Source: Candidatus Tectimicrobiota bacterium (lineage in GTDB: Bacteria; JACPUC01). Taken from it: DNA of 64,000 nucleotides. Location of the stretch: assembly GCA_016192455.1 (NCBI GenBank), contig JACPUC010000025.1, positions 20,357 to 84,356 on the forward strand, in the 5' to 3' direction. How positions within the stretch are numbered: position 1 is the stretch's first letter; every line of letters begins with the position of its first letter. The notes beneath the pieces are model-generated. The model was not told the DNA's origin. It worked only from the letters and a program-made list of their open reading frames with translations, and did not search any database. Positions 28,320-37,222 of this stretch are shown here, in pieces. Position numbers and translations under genes: made by a program.

Positions 28320-28921
28320 GCGCCATGAAGTTCGTTTGCATCCTCTTGGCGGCCGGTCAATCCGTCCGCATGGGCCGCACGAAGCAACTGCTGCCGTGGG
28401 GTGCAAAGACCATCCTTGAGGCCACGATCCAGCATTACCTGGCTGCCGGGTTGGACCATCCCTATGTCGTCATCGGCAGTGATGCCGAGCGGCTGCGGGT
28501 GCTCTTGAAAACCGCGCCGGTGCACCTCGTCTTCAACCCCCACTTCCCCGAGGGCATGGGCGCCTCGCTGCGGGTGGGGGTCCAGGCCGCGCCGCGCGAC
28601 TGGGATGCCCTGGTCATTGGCCTTGGTGATCAGCCCACCCTCTCGGAGGCAACCATTCAGGCGGTGCTGGACGCCTACCGTGGCGATCCTCGCCCCATCG
28701 CCGTCCCCACCTATCAGGGCCGGCGCGGGCACCCGGTGGTAATCGGCCGGCGCTTCGCCGCGGAGCTCCAGGGGCTCAGCGGCGACATCGGTTGCCGCAA
28801 GCTCCTGGCGGCTCATCCCGATGATGTCTGCGAGGTCGCCGTCGATGACCCCGGCGTCATCTGCGATATCGATACCCCCGAGGAGTACGCCGAAGCGCTG
28901 GCGCGGCTTCCCAAAACGTGA
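28316..28921 (+). CDS. mocA: MocA-like molybdenum cofactor cytidylyltransferase
   Basis: 201 residues with an NTP-transferase fold. LLAAGQSVRMGRTKQLLPWG (residues ~9-28) is the nucleotide-binding signature, GLGDQPTLSE holds the metal-binding Asp, and GHPVVIGRRF and DIDTPEEY are typical of MocA/MobA-like enzymes. MocA attaches CMP to molybdopterin for xanthine-dehydrogenase-type hydroxylases. It leads a six-gene plus-strand run of hydroxylase maturation factors, which supports MocA over MobA or a sugar nucleotidyltransferase. Confidence 0.88.
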   Translation: MSAMKFVCILLAAGQSVRMGRTKQLLPWGAKTILEATIQHYLAAGLDHPYVVIGSDAERLRVLLKTAPVHLVFNPHFPEGMGASLRVGVQAAPRDWDALVIGLGDQPTLSEATIQAVLDAYRGDPRPIAVPTYQGRRGHPVVIGRRFAAELQGLSGDIGCRKLLAAHPDDVCEVAVDDPGVICDIDTPEEYAEALARLPKT

Positions 28922-29212
28922 GTCGAAACCGCGGCGAGGGTGCGCCGGAAATTCGCTGCGGCATGGCGGTTGGCGGTTCGGCGGGGCGCCTGCGGCGAAG
29001 CGAGGTCTCGGCGCGCAGCCCATCCGCGCCGGCATCTCAGGCGGAAGGGCGGCCATCGCGCCGGCCTTCCAAACCCCCAGCCGCCGCGCAGCAGGACTCC
29101 CCGCGCTTCCTTCCCGCGGCGGGCGGGGGCGAGGCGAAGCTGCCGAGCGGAATCAATCATCTCTTTTTGCCCCAAGTGCTCCTACCACGACGATGAGGAG
29201 GCGGGTGCACGC

Positions 29213-30124
29213 ATGACATCCATTCCTGAGTGCAAGGTCTTCATCCGCGGCGCGGGTGAGCAGGCAAGCGGCGTTGGGCATCGCCTGGCGCGCTGCGGCT
29301 TTCACGTCTGCATGGCGGAGGTGGCCCGTCCTCTCGCGGTGCGCCGCGAGGTGGCGTTCTGCGAGGCGGTGCTGGATGGCACCAAGACGGTCGAGGGAAT
29401 CGAGGGCATCCTGGCCCATTCCGTTGCGGACGTGACAGAGACCTGGAGGCGCCGCAGGATCGCCGTGGTGGTGGACCCGGAGTGCAGCCTCTGCGCCGAG
29501 TTGCGGCCGCACGTCGTCGTCGATGCCATCCTCGCCAAGCGGAACATCGGCACCCACATGAAACTGGCGCCCCTGGTCATCGGCCTGGGTCCGGGATTTA
29601 CGGCCGGGATGGACGTGCACGCCGTGGTTGAAACGAATCGCGGCCATGATCTCGGCCGGGTCATTCTCAGCGGCAGCGCCGAGCCGGACACCGGGGTCCC
29701 CGGCAGCATCGGTGGCTACTCCATTGAGCGCGTCTTGCGCTCGCCGTGCGCGGGCCACCTGAAAGCGGTGCGCCACATCGGCGATGCCGTGGCGGCGGGT
29801 GAGGTGATCTGCACCGTCAATGGCAACATCGTCAACACAACGATCAGCGGGGTGCTGCGCGGCCTGCTGCGCGATGATCTGGTAGTCCCGGCGGGGTTCA
29901 AGCTCGGCGATGTTGATCCGCGCGCCGCCCGCGAGGCCTGCTTCACCATCTCCGACAAGGCACGCGCCATCGGCGGCGGCGTCCTCGAAGCCATCCTCAT
30001 GCACCTCTATGGCATACGCTCCGTCGGCGCCCCGCAACCCGCAGGAATGGAGGCAGGGAAGCCACAGGCGGCCCCGACACGCGGCGGTGTCACAGGCGCC
30101 TCGCCGTCGCGGACGGCTTCGTGA
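29213..30124 (+). CDS. yqeB: YqeB-like Se-dependent Mo-hydroxylase accessory protein
   Basis: 303 residues of the EF2563/YqeB family found with selenium-labile molybdenum hydroxylases. The N-terminus VFIRGAGEQASGVGHRLARCGFHVCMAE is a Rossmann-like start. MKLAPLVIGLGPGFTAGMDVHAVVETNRGHDLGRV is the most conserved family block. The start at 29213 is preferred because the frame upstream is low-complexity. The biochemical role in the family is not settled. It lies between mocA and yqeC, as in known Se-hydroxylase clusters. Confidence 0.85.
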   Translation: MTSIPECKVFIRGAGEQASGVGHRLARCGFHVCMAEVARPLAVRREVAFCEAVLDGTKTVEGIEGILAHSVADVTETWRRRRIAVVVDPECSLCAELRPHVVVDAILAKRNIGTHMKLAPLVIGLGPGFTAGMDVHAVVETNRGHDLGRVILSGSAEPDTGVPGSIGGYSIERVLRSPCAGHLKAVRHIGDAVAAGEVICTVNGNIVNTTISGVLRGLLRDDLVVPAGFKLGDVDPRAAREACFTISDKARAIGGGVLEAILMHLYGIRSVGAPQPAGMEAGKPQAAPTRGGVTGASPSRTAS

Positions 30125-30134
30125 GGCAGGCGCC

Positions 30135-31028
30135 ATGAGCGAACAGCCCGCCAATGCGCGGCGCCTCCGCCCGGGGGGTGAGCCGTCGTTGACGACGGCC
30201 CTGGAGCTGCAAGGGGGAACCCTGCTGGCGCTCGTGGGGGGCGGCGGCAAGACGTCGCTCATGTACGCGGCCGCCGAGGAATTGGCGGCGGCGGGGCGCC
30301 GGGTGGTCTGCACGACGACGACGAAGATCTTCCCCCCCGCGGCCGATCAGCATGATCGCCTCCTCCTGAACGCTGACGCGGACGCGCTGCGGGCCCAGCT
30401 CCAGGAGGTCTTCGCGCCCGATCGGCGCAGCGCCGAGGGGGGCAGCGGCGGGCGGGCGCGGCAGCCCCGCGTCGTGGTGGCGCGCCGGCTGATCGAGAAC
30501 GGCAAGCTGGAGGGCGTGCCGGCGCAGTGGCCGCTCGAGTTCTTGCGCCGCGGTCTGGCGGACGTTGTCCTGGTGGAGGCCGACGGCGCGGCTCGCAAGC
30601 CCTTCAAGGCGCCGGCGGCGCACGAGCCGGTGTTGCCCGAGGGCGCCACCATGGTGGCGGCCGTGGTCGGCCTCGACGCCCTGGGCAGCCCCCTCGACGC
30701 CGAACACGTTTTCCGGCCAGAGATGGTCGCCGAACTCTGCGCCCAAGCCATGGGCTCGGAGGTCAGCATTCCCAGCATCACAAGGGTGCTCCTTAGCCCC
30801 CGTGGCTTTCTCAAGGATGTGCCCGAAGGGATTGCGTTCTGCGCCGTGGTGAATAAAGTTGACGGTGCCGCTCAACTCCCACTCGCAAGCAAACTCGGAA
30901 TGTCTATACTTAGGTGTGGGGGGAGGCGTGTGCGCCGCGTGATCCTGACGCGCCTGCATCCCTCCCCGACGGTGCTGGCAATCCTGCTCCCAGAGGTGCT
31001 GTCCTCTCCGACCAGCCCATGGGCCTAG
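30135..31028 (+). CDS. yqeC: YqeC-like Se-dependent hydroxylase accessory protein
   Basis: 297 residues of the putative-ATPase YqeC family. VGGGGKTSLMYAAAEEL is a P-loop at residues ~33-50, followed by TTTTKIFPP. VLVEADGAARKPFKAPAAHEPV is the diagnostic block and VVNKVD resembles a nucleotide-specificity motif. It starts 10 nt after yqeB. Near its 3' end a cluster of AT-rich, locally rare codons (around 30895-30915) coincides with a TATACT box that may be an internal promoter. Confidence 0.85.
   Translation: MSEQPANARRLRPGGEPSLTTALELQGGTLLALVGGGGKTSLMYAAAEELAAAGRRVVCTTTTKIFPPAADQHDRLLLNADADALRAQLQEVFAPDRRSAEGGSGGRARQPRVVVARRLIENGKLEGVPAQWPLEFLRRGLADVVLVEADGAARKPFKAPAAHEPVLPEGATMVAAVVGLDALGSPLDAEHVFRPEMVAELCAQAMGSEVSIPSITRVLLSPRGFLKDVPEGIAFCAVVNKVDGAAQLPLASKLGMSILRCGGRRVRRVILTRLHPSPTVLAILLPEVLSSPTSPWA
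30882..30910 (+). promoter_or_regulatory. Weak internal promoter candidate
   Basis: CTCGCA (30882-30887, 3 of 6) and TATACT (30905-30910, 5 of 6) are spaced by 17 nt inside the end of yqeC. This could give extra transcription of xdhC and downstream genes. The -35 is poor. Confidence 0.2.
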
Positions 31029-31158
31029 AGGGGACCGCGGCGCGCGCGGCGTCTCTCCCTTCTGCATGGTGCTTCTGGGAGGGAAGGGCGCTTCAGCATC
31101 GAGGTGCGCTTCAGGCAAGGCGACGCAGAACGATAGGCAACACAGGAGAGTCTCATTC

Positions 31159-32265
31159 ATGGATCCGGTGTTTGATGAGATCGTCCGGCTGCAGGAAGAG
31201 GGGGAAGTCGGCGCGCTGTCCACGATCATCTCCTCGAAGGGCTCATTGCCCATGAGTGGGCGCGCCAAGATGCTGGTGAAGGCGGACGGCACCTTCGTCG
31301 GCACCGTGGGTGGCGGCTGTCTCGAAGCCGACGTCTGGGCCGCGTCGCAAGAGGTCATCGAACAGGGCGTCCCGAAGGTCTCCAGCTTCACGCTTACCGA
31401 AGAGGAGGCCGGCGAGAGCGGCCTGATCTGCGGCGGCAGGGTGAGCGTCTTCACCGAGCCGGTCCTGCCCTCGGTCATGAATGATATCTATCGGGAGCTA
31501 TTGCGCATCAGCCACGAAGAGGGCAAGGTGGTGCTGGCCACTATCGTCAAACCGGACCGCACCAGGTGGGGCGACCATCGCAAGGTGCTCATGCAGGAGA
31601 GCGGGCGCCTGATCGGCAGCTTTGGCGGGGGCAAGGTGGAGAGCCAGGTGGTGGACGCCTGCCACCAGGCACTCGAGGACAACCTGCCGCGCAGCTTCAG
31701 CCTCGAGCTCAGCGAGGAGGAGGTGGAACGGCTCGATCTGCCACGCCAGATCGAGGTCTTTATCGAACCGTTCTTCTCGCAGCCGGTCATGTACCTCTTG
31801 GGCGGCGGTCACGTCTCGAAGTTCATCTCGAGGGTGGCGCATCTGGCCGGCTTCAAGGTGGTCGTCATCGATGATCGCCCCATGTTCGCCAACCCGGAGC
31901 GTTTCCCGGACGCCGCCCAGACCATCGTGGACGACTTCGTGAAAGTCTTCGATCAGCTCACCGTGAACGACCGCTCCTACCTCGTCGTGGTCACCCGCGG
32001 CCACCAATGGGATGGCCCGATCCTCGAGCAGATCTACCAGCGTGGCCTGCAGCCGCGCTACCTCGGCATGATCGGCAGCAAGGCGAAGAAGAAGGTGATG
32101 TGGCGCCAGCTCAAGGAGAAGGGCCTCTCCCAGGAGTTCCTCGATTCCGTGCACTCGCCGATGGGGCTCAGTATCGGCGCCGACAGCCCCGGTGAAATTG
32201 CAGTGAGCGTGGTGGCGGAGTGCATCCTGGCGCGGCGCGGACCACACAAGCGTTTAAACTTCTGA
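31159..32265 (+). CDS. xdhC: XdhC/CoxI family maturation factor
   Basis: 368 residues. The N-terminal XdhC domain shows TIISSKGSLPMSGRAKMLV and GTVGGGCLEADVW, then CGGRVSVFTEP. The C-terminal Rossmann part begins MYLLGGGHVSKFISRVAHLAGFKVVVIDDRP and includes GMIGSKAKKK. XdhC binds the molybdenum cofactor, protects its sulfurated form and delivers it to xanthine-dehydrogenase-like apoenzymes. AGGAGA precedes the ATG at 31159; an in-frame upstream start was rejected. Confidence 0.92.
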   Translation: MDPVFDEIVRLQEEGEVGALSTIISSKGSLPMSGRAKMLVKADGTFVGTVGGGCLEADVWAASQEVIEQGVPKVSSFTLTEEEAGESGLICGGRVSVFTEPVLPSVMNDIYRELLRISHEEGKVVLATIVKPDRTRWGDHRKVLMQESGRLIGSFGGGKVESQVVDACHQALEDNLPRSFSLELSEEEVERLDLPRQIEVFIEPFFSQPVMYLLGGGHVSKFISRVAHLAGFKVVVIDDRPMFANPERFPDAAQTIVDDFVKVFDQLTVNDRSYLVVVTRGHQWDGPILEQIYQRGLQPRYLGMIGSKAKKKVMWRQLKEKGLSQEFLDSVHSPMGLSIGADSPGEIAVSVVAECILARRGPHKRLNF

Positions 32266-32465
32266 GCACTCCGTGCTACCCTGCGTGTTCTGTGGCAGGC
32301 GCGGCCGGCGCCCGGCAGGTCTCGGTGACACCCCTGCGGAGATCGTTCCGATAACCCTACCAGTGCAAGGTGATGAGGTAACGGCGCGGCGCCGGAGCGG
32401 GTTGGGTCGTCGCGGTATCGTTGTGACCGGTTGACATGAAGCATGCACCAAGTGAGGACCCCAGC

Positions 32466-33371
32466 ATGTTCGAGAGTATTGAGGACGTTCTGAAACGCCT
32501 TGAGGGGGAGCTCTACGTCAGCGATCGTGCCCTGGCGACGAGCATCTTCCTCTCCCACAAGCTGAAGAAACCAATCTTTCTTGAGGGCGAGGCGGGGGTC
32601 GGCAAGACGGAGGTGGCCAAGGTGATGAGCCGCATCATGCGCACCAAGCTCATCCGCCTGCAATGCTATGAAGGCCTCGATGCCAACACCGCCCTCTATG
32701 AGTGGAATTACTCGAAGCAGCTCCTGCGCATCCGCCTCGAGGAAGCCAGCAAGGTCTCGCGCGACGACATCGGGCGCGCCATCTTCAGCGAGGAGTTCCT
32801 CATCAAGCGCCCCCTGCTCGAGGCGATCCAGTCCTCCGGCGACAACCCGCCCGTGCTCCTCATCGACGAGATCGACCGCTCCGATGAAGAGTTCGAGGCC
32901 TTCCTCCTCGAGGTGCTCTCCGATTTCCAGATCACCATCCCGGAGATCGGCACCATCAAGGCCAAGCACCATCCCACGGTCATCCTCACCTCGAACCGCA
33001 CGCGCGAAATCCACGACGCCCTGAAACGCCGCTGCCTCTATATGTGGATTCCCTACCCGAGCTACGAGAAGGAGTTCCACATCGTCACGCTGAAGGTGCC
33101 GGAAATCCGCGAGGCGCTCGCCAACCAGGTTTGCCAGTTCATGCAGATTGTGCGCAATATTGAGTTCTACAAGCGCCCAGGCATCGCCGAAACCCTCGAT
33201 TGGGCCCGCGCCCTCCTGCACATGAACTGTGATGACCTGGAGCCCGAGGTGGTGGAGGAGACGCTCGGCTGCATCTTCAAGTACCAGGAAGACATCACCA
33301 AGATCAAAGACGAAGGGATTGAATCGCTGCTCAACCGCATTGATGCCGGCAGATCGATCGTCGCCGGCTAG
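32466..33371 (+). CDS. coxD: MoxR-type AAA ATPase, CoxD-like
   Basis: 301 residues. Walker A is GEAGVGKTE, Walker B VLLIDEIDR, followed by EVLSDFQITIPEIG and sensor 1 ILTSNRTRE. It is of the MoxR branch that works with VWA proteins in metal-centre insertion. In CO dehydrogenase systems CoxD helps assemble the Cu-Mo site together with CoxE. GAGGA lies before ATG 32466, which is preferred over 32436. It is followed by the VWA gene, making the standard MoxR-VWA pair. Confidence 0.9.
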   Translation: MFESIEDVLKRLEGELYVSDRALATSIFLSHKLKKPIFLEGEAGVGKTEVAKVMSRIMRTKLIRLQCYEGLDANTALYEWNYSKQLLRIRLEEASKVSRDDIGRAIFSEEFLIKRPLLEAIQSSGDNPPVLLIDEIDRSDEEFEAFLLEVLSDFQITIPEIGTIKAKHHPTVILTSNRTREIHDALKRRCLYMWIPYPSYEKEFHIVTLKVPEIREALANQVCQFMQIVRNIEFYKRPGIAETLDWARALLHMNCDDLEPEVVEETLGCIFKYQEDITKIKDEGIESLLNRIDAGRSIVAG

Positions 33372-33434
33372 AGGGAAGCCGCTCCCCCGCTGGTCGCCGC
33401 GCAGCGGTCTCAGCAAGCCAATGAGGAACCACGA

Positions 33435-34733
33435 GTGCAGCCGCGTGTGTCATCCCCGAAACGATCAGACCTGCGGAAGAAGACGCTCTTCAATAGTCTC
33501 CTGAGCTTCTGTCGCTTGCTGCGGCGCGTGCAGCTCGATGTGACCACGGGGAAAATTTTGGACCTGCATCGCAGCCTGCGCTACCTCGACCTGTCGAATA
33601 AGACGGATTTCTACAACGCCTGCAAGATCAACCTCACCTCCAGCAAGCACGAGATCGACATCTTCGATCAGGTCTTCGCCCAGTTTTGGCGGCGCCTCGA
33701 CACCTCCCCGGAGGAGGCGGGCTGCGCCCCCGAGAACTTCGAGCGCCAGCCGGAGGAGAACATCTTCCCACCCGACCAGCAGACGGACAAGGAGGTGGAG
33801 GAGCCGCAGCCGGGGCAGGATGAGCGCCAGTCAAGCGCCCCCGCCGACGCCTCCGAGACGACGCCGGAGTACCAGGTCCTGGAGAACGAAGAGGCGGAGT
33901 CGACCCGCGAAGATGAGCTCTCCGACCAGCTCAGCCAGGTCCAGGCAATGTCGTACAGCCCGGACGAAGTGTTGCTGCGCAAGGACTTCAGCGATTTCCA
34001 GGAAGAGGAGGCCAGAGAGTTCCGGCGCGCCATCGCCCTGCTGGCGCCGAAAATCGCCACCCGCCTCAGCCGGCGGCGGCATGCCTTCGCCAAGGGGCGC
34101 CTCATCAACCTGCGCACCACGATCCGCAAGAACCTGCGCTACGGCGGCGATATCATCGAGCTGGCGCGCGCCCGGCGACGTATCAAGAAGAACCGTATCG
34201 TCCTCTTCTGCGATGTCAGCGGCTCCATGGACTGCTACAGCAAGTTCCTCATCCAGTTCATCCACAGCATGCAGAACGAGGTGAGCGGCGTGGAAACCGT
34301 GGTCTTCTCCACGCGCATGACGCGCATCACCGGCCTGTTGAAGCGCAAGGGGGTGATGGAAGCGCTCTCCGAGATCGCCATCCACGTGCACGACTGGTCG
34401 GGCGGCACGAACATCGGCAACTCCCTGGCCACCTTGAACTCGCGCTACGGCGGCACCATGCTGAACAACAAGACTATCGTCATCATCATCAGCGATGGCT
34501 GGGACCGCGGCGACACCCAGGTGCTGGAGCGGGAGATCAAGCGCCTGAAGCGGCGCATCGCCAAGCTCATCTGGCTCAATCCCCTCCTGGGCAGCCCCGA
34601 CTACAAGCCGATCTGCAAGGGGATGACGGCGGCGCTGCCGCACTGCGACTACTTCCTGCCGGCGCACAACCTCGAAAGCCTCATGGTGCTCAGCAAGACC
34701 TTGAAGCCGCTCGTGCTCGCCGGCGCGGCGTAA
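33435..34733 (+). CDS. coxE: VWA domain protein, CoxE-like
   Basis: 432 residues from GTG at 33435, with GAGGA 7-8 nt upstream. The N-terminal helical part (1-90) is followed by a strongly acidic, Pro/Gln-rich linker (about 90-165). The C-terminal VWA domain carries the MIDAS motif DVSGSMD, the conserved threonine region SGGTNIGNSL and SDGWDRGD. CoxE partners with the MoxR ATPase CoxD in active-site maturation of molybdenum hydroxylases. It is the last gene before the terminator at 34780. Confidence 0.88.
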   Translation: MQPRVSSPKRSDLRKKTLFNSLLSFCRLLRRVQLDVTTGKILDLHRSLRYLDLSNKTDFYNACKINLTSSKHEIDIFDQVFAQFWRRLDTSPEEAGCAPENFERQPEENIFPPDQQTDKEVEEPQPGQDERQSSAPADASETTPEYQVLENEEAESTREDELSDQLSQVQAMSYSPDEVLLRKDFSDFQEEEAREFRRAIALLAPKIATRLSRRRHAFAKGRLINLRTTIRKNLRYGGDIIELARARRRIKKNRIVLFCDVSGSMDCYSKFLIQFIHSMQNEVSGVETVVFSTRMTRITGLLKRKGVMEALSEIAIHVHDWSGGTNIGNSLATLNSRYGGTMLNNKTIVIIISDGWDRGDTQVLEREIKRLKRRIAKLIWLNPLLGSPDYKPICKGMTAALPHCDYFLPAHNLESLMVLSKTLKPLVLAGAA

Positions 34734-34779
34734 GGGGGCGTCGGCGAAGACCACACCCAGGCTCCGCCCCGCAGGCCCG

Positions 34780-34812
34780 AAAAAACCCCGGCACGACGGT
34801 GTCGGGGTTTTT
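34780..34812. terminator. Bidirectional intrinsic terminator
   Basis: Stem CCCCGGCAC and GTGTCGGGG (one G-U pair) with loop GACG is flanked by AAAAA on the left and TTTTT on the right. It ends the plus-strand maturation operon 47 nt after coxE. Read from the other strand it also has a T-run, so it can end the convergent ubiX transcript. Confidence 0.9.
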
Positions 34813-34924
34813 CGTTGCTCACTCGCGCCGCTCAGCCGCCTCAAGGCAGCCTCGCGCGCCACGCTGCCTGGCCGCCCCCCGGCGCCCTGGTTCAGGGCGC
34901 AGGCCGGCGCCGCCGCCTCCCGCC

Positions 34925-35563
34925 TCAGCGGATATCGCCCACCGGGCCCTCGTCCTGGGTGATGACGCTGTCCCCCTCCATGCCCTTCCAGCGTTTCACG
35001 AGCTGGTGCTCAATGCCGAACATATCGAGGGCTCGCCCGCAGGAGTGATCGACCACCTGCTGCAGACTGCGCGGGCGGGAGTAAAAGGAGGGAATCGGCG
35101 GCCAGATGATCGCCCCCATCTCGGTGACGTGCGTCATCATGCGCAGGTGGCCGATATGGAACGGCGCCTCGCGGATCATCAGAACCAGGCGCCGGCGCTC
35201 TTTCAGCACCACGTCGGCGGCGCGCGTCATAAGGTTATCGTTGTACGAGTTGGCGATGCCGGCCAGGGTCTTGATGGAGCACGGTGCGATGATCATGCCT
35301 TCGGTCCTGAAGGAACCGGACGAGATCGAAGCACCGATGTCATACTCATCATGCACCACGTCCGCCAGCTTCGCCAGCTCCCCCACCTTCCAGTCAGTCT
35401 CATGCTCAATGGTGCGCCGCGCCGGGCCCGACATCACGAGGTGGCATTCGATTTCAGGAATCTTGTGCAGCTCCTCGAGGATGCGAACCCCATAGATCGA
35501 ACCAGACGCCCCGGTGATGCCAACGATGATCCGTCGCTTCCCCTTCTCGCCGCCCGTGGACAT
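34925..35563 (-). CDS. ubiX: UbiX flavin prenyltransferase
   Basis: 212 residues. Motifs of the family are VGITGASGSIYGVRILEEL (FMN binding), ASISSGSFRTEGMIIAPCSIKTLAGIANSYNDNLMTRAADVVLKE, and REAPFHIGHLRMM. UbiX prenylates FMN to make the cofactor prFMN for UbiD enzymes, two of which are encoded at 15739 and 21653. The ATG at 35563 has AGGA at good spacing; ATG at 35578 is also possible. It converges on the terminator at 34780-34812. Confidence 0.94.
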   Translation of the reverse strand: MSTGGEKGKRRIIVGITGASGSIYGVRILEELHKIPEIECHLVMSGPARRTIEHETDWKVGELAKLADVVHDEYDIGASISSGSFRTEGMIIAPCSIKTLAGIANSYNDNLMTRAADVVLKERRRLVLMIREAPFHIGHLRMMTHVTEMGAIIWPPIPSFYSRPRSLQQVVDHSCGRALDMFGIEHQLVKRWKGMEGDSVITQDEGPVGDIR

Positions 35564-35578
35564 GCGTCGTATCCTCAT

Positions 35579-36031
35579 CGAGGAGCGCCAGGCCCCGCAC
35601 CCTCACGCCGGCCTCGACGCGAGCCTTCCGGCAGGCCTCGCATCGCGGTGCCGTGCGTGCCGATCCTTGTCGCTCTCCTGGTTCCTAACGGGACTGACCT
35701 GCCGCTGCCAAGCGGGGCGCGGTGGGCAGGGATCACCTCTGCAGAACGAAGCGCCTCGCGGCTGCAAACCCAGCGGCGCGCGAGGGGACACGGCTCCCTC
35801 GCGGGTTTCTGCGATCTCACCTGAAAACATCACGGTAGTAGAGGTACACGCCAGCCCGCCGGCAAATGCGAACCGCGCGCTGCGCCGGCGTGCCTCAGCC
35901 CGAACGAGGCCGGCGGCACGGCAGTACGCTAGCAGAACCTCGGCCGAATGTAAATTGGCGCGGCGTCACGCTCCACGCACCACGGCGGCGCGAGAACGGC
36001 CAAGGTCGGCGCGCCCCGGCGGCCGGCTGGC
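35579..36031. other. Intergenic region with one strong hairpin
   Basis: 453 nt between rluD and ubiX, both on the minus strand. It holds an 8-bp perfect hairpin CGCGAGGG/CCCTCGCG at 35779-35803 with a 9-nt loop. No ORF with family features and no RNA gene is recognised. Confidence 0.5.
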
Positions 36032-37126
36032 TTACGCGCCGCGCCGCAGGCGTTCAAGAACGGCGCGGAAATCGTCCGGCAGGGGCGCCGAGCAGTACAC
36101 GAACGTCGTCCGCGGCAGCGCCCGCTGCTCCAGCGCCGCCGCGGTCCCATCGCCGGCGCGGCCCTCAATCTCCGCGTGCCGGCAGGCGGAGTGCTGGGAG
36201 CTGCTGGAGGGGGTCCTCGATGGCTGCGAGCGGGGGTGCCGGAAGCTGAGCGCGGCGGCATGCAGCAGGGGGCGGCTGAGGAGACGCCCGGGAAGGGCGT
36301 TGCCGGCGGCGTCGCGGAGCACTCCGCCGGTCATGCTCATGGCTGCCTTGCCATAGGTCGCATCGCCCACGACGCCGTGGCCGAGGTGCGCCAGATGCAC
36401 GCGCACCTGGTGCGTCCGCCCGGTCTCCAGGCGGAGCTCCAGGAGGGTTGCGGCGGCGAAGTACTCGAGCACGCGGTAGTGGGTCACCGCGCGCCGCCCA
36501 CCGCGCGCCACCACCGCCATCTGCTGGCGCTTCGTCGGGTGGCGGCCGATCGGCGCCTCGACGCTGCCCCGGTCGGGCCGCACCAGCCCCCACACCAGCG
36601 CCACGTAGCGCCGCCGCATCGTCCGCGCCACGAGCTGCGCGGAGAGCGCGCGATGGCTCAGGTCGTGGCAGGCGACGGCGATCAGGCCGGAGGTCCCCTT
36701 GTCGAGCCGGTGCACGATGCCGGGCCGCTCAACCCCGCCGATGCTCGACCAGGCGCCGCGGTAGGCCAGCAACGCGTGCACCAGCGTCCCCGCCGGGTGC
36801 CCCGGCCCCGGATGTACCACCATGCCGGCGGGCTTGTTCACGACCAGGAGATCATCATCCTCGTAGACGATCTGGAGCGGCAACGCTTCGGGCGTGAGGA
36901 GGAGCGGCCGCGCCCGCGGCTCCCGCACCGCCACCTGCTCGCCGCCGCGCAGTTTTTGTCCCGCCTTCGCCGCCTTGCCGTTGACGAGCACCAGGCCCCC
37001 CGCAATCAGGCGCTGCGCTTGCGACCGCGACAGGTGCGGCAGCAGCGCCGCCAGCGCCAGGTCGAGGCGTTCGCCGCGCCGCGAGGTCTCGATGGTCAGC
37101 TCACGGAACTCGTCGCTCGCAGCCAT
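36032..37126 (-). CDS. rluD: RluD-type 23S rRNA pseudouridine synthase
   Basis: An S4 domain (about 15-70: RLDLALAALLPHLSRSQAQRLIAGGLVLVNG) is followed by the synthase domain with HRLDKGTSGL (catalytic Asp) and GRTHQVRVHLAHLGHGVVGDATYG. It modifies helix 69-type uridines in 23S rRNA. About 45 residues (coded near 36092-36226, Ser/Pro/Ala-rich) sit inside the last beta-hairpin, between LSFRHPR and the conserved APLPDDFRAVLERLR, where relatives have a short turn. ATG 37126 was chosen over GTG 37132. It lies downstream of lspA, a common arrangement. Confidence 0.92.
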   Translation of the reverse strand: MAASDEFRELTIETSRRGERLDLALAALLPHLSRSQAQRLIAGGLVLVNGKAAKAGQKLRGGEQVAVREPRARPLLLTPEALPLQIVYEDDDLLVVNKPAGMVVHPGPGHPAGTLVHALLAYRGAWSSIGGVERPGIVHRLDKGTSGLIAVACHDLSHRALSAQLVARTMRRRYVALVWGLVRPDRGSVEAPIGRHPTKRQQMAVVARGGRRAVTHYRVLEYFAAATLLELRLETGRTHQVRVHLAHLGHGVVGDATYGKAAMSMTGGVLRDAAGNALPGRLLSRPLLHAAALSFRHPRSQPSRTPSSSSQHSACRHAEIEGRAGDGTAAALEQRALPRTTFVYCSAPLPDDFRAVLERLRRGA

Positions 37127-37222
37127 GATCACAGCCCGCCGGCTGGCGCCGCACCCAGGGTGCGCACCTGCCCACCGCCTGAACCGCCGCCCGCCGCGCC
37201 AGGGACCGCCCTCTCCGGCTCG

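Noticed and set aside
28940..29212. In-frame extension upstream of yqeB ending in a CPKCSYHDDEE zinc-finger-like stretch
   Set aside because: There is no start codon near the motif, the rest of the extension is low-complexity, and YqeB relatives begin at about 29213. A remnant cannot be excluded.
32431..32459. TTGACA upstream of the MoxR gene as a promoter
   Set aside because: The hexamer at 17 nt is GAGGAC, which is part of the ribosome binding site.
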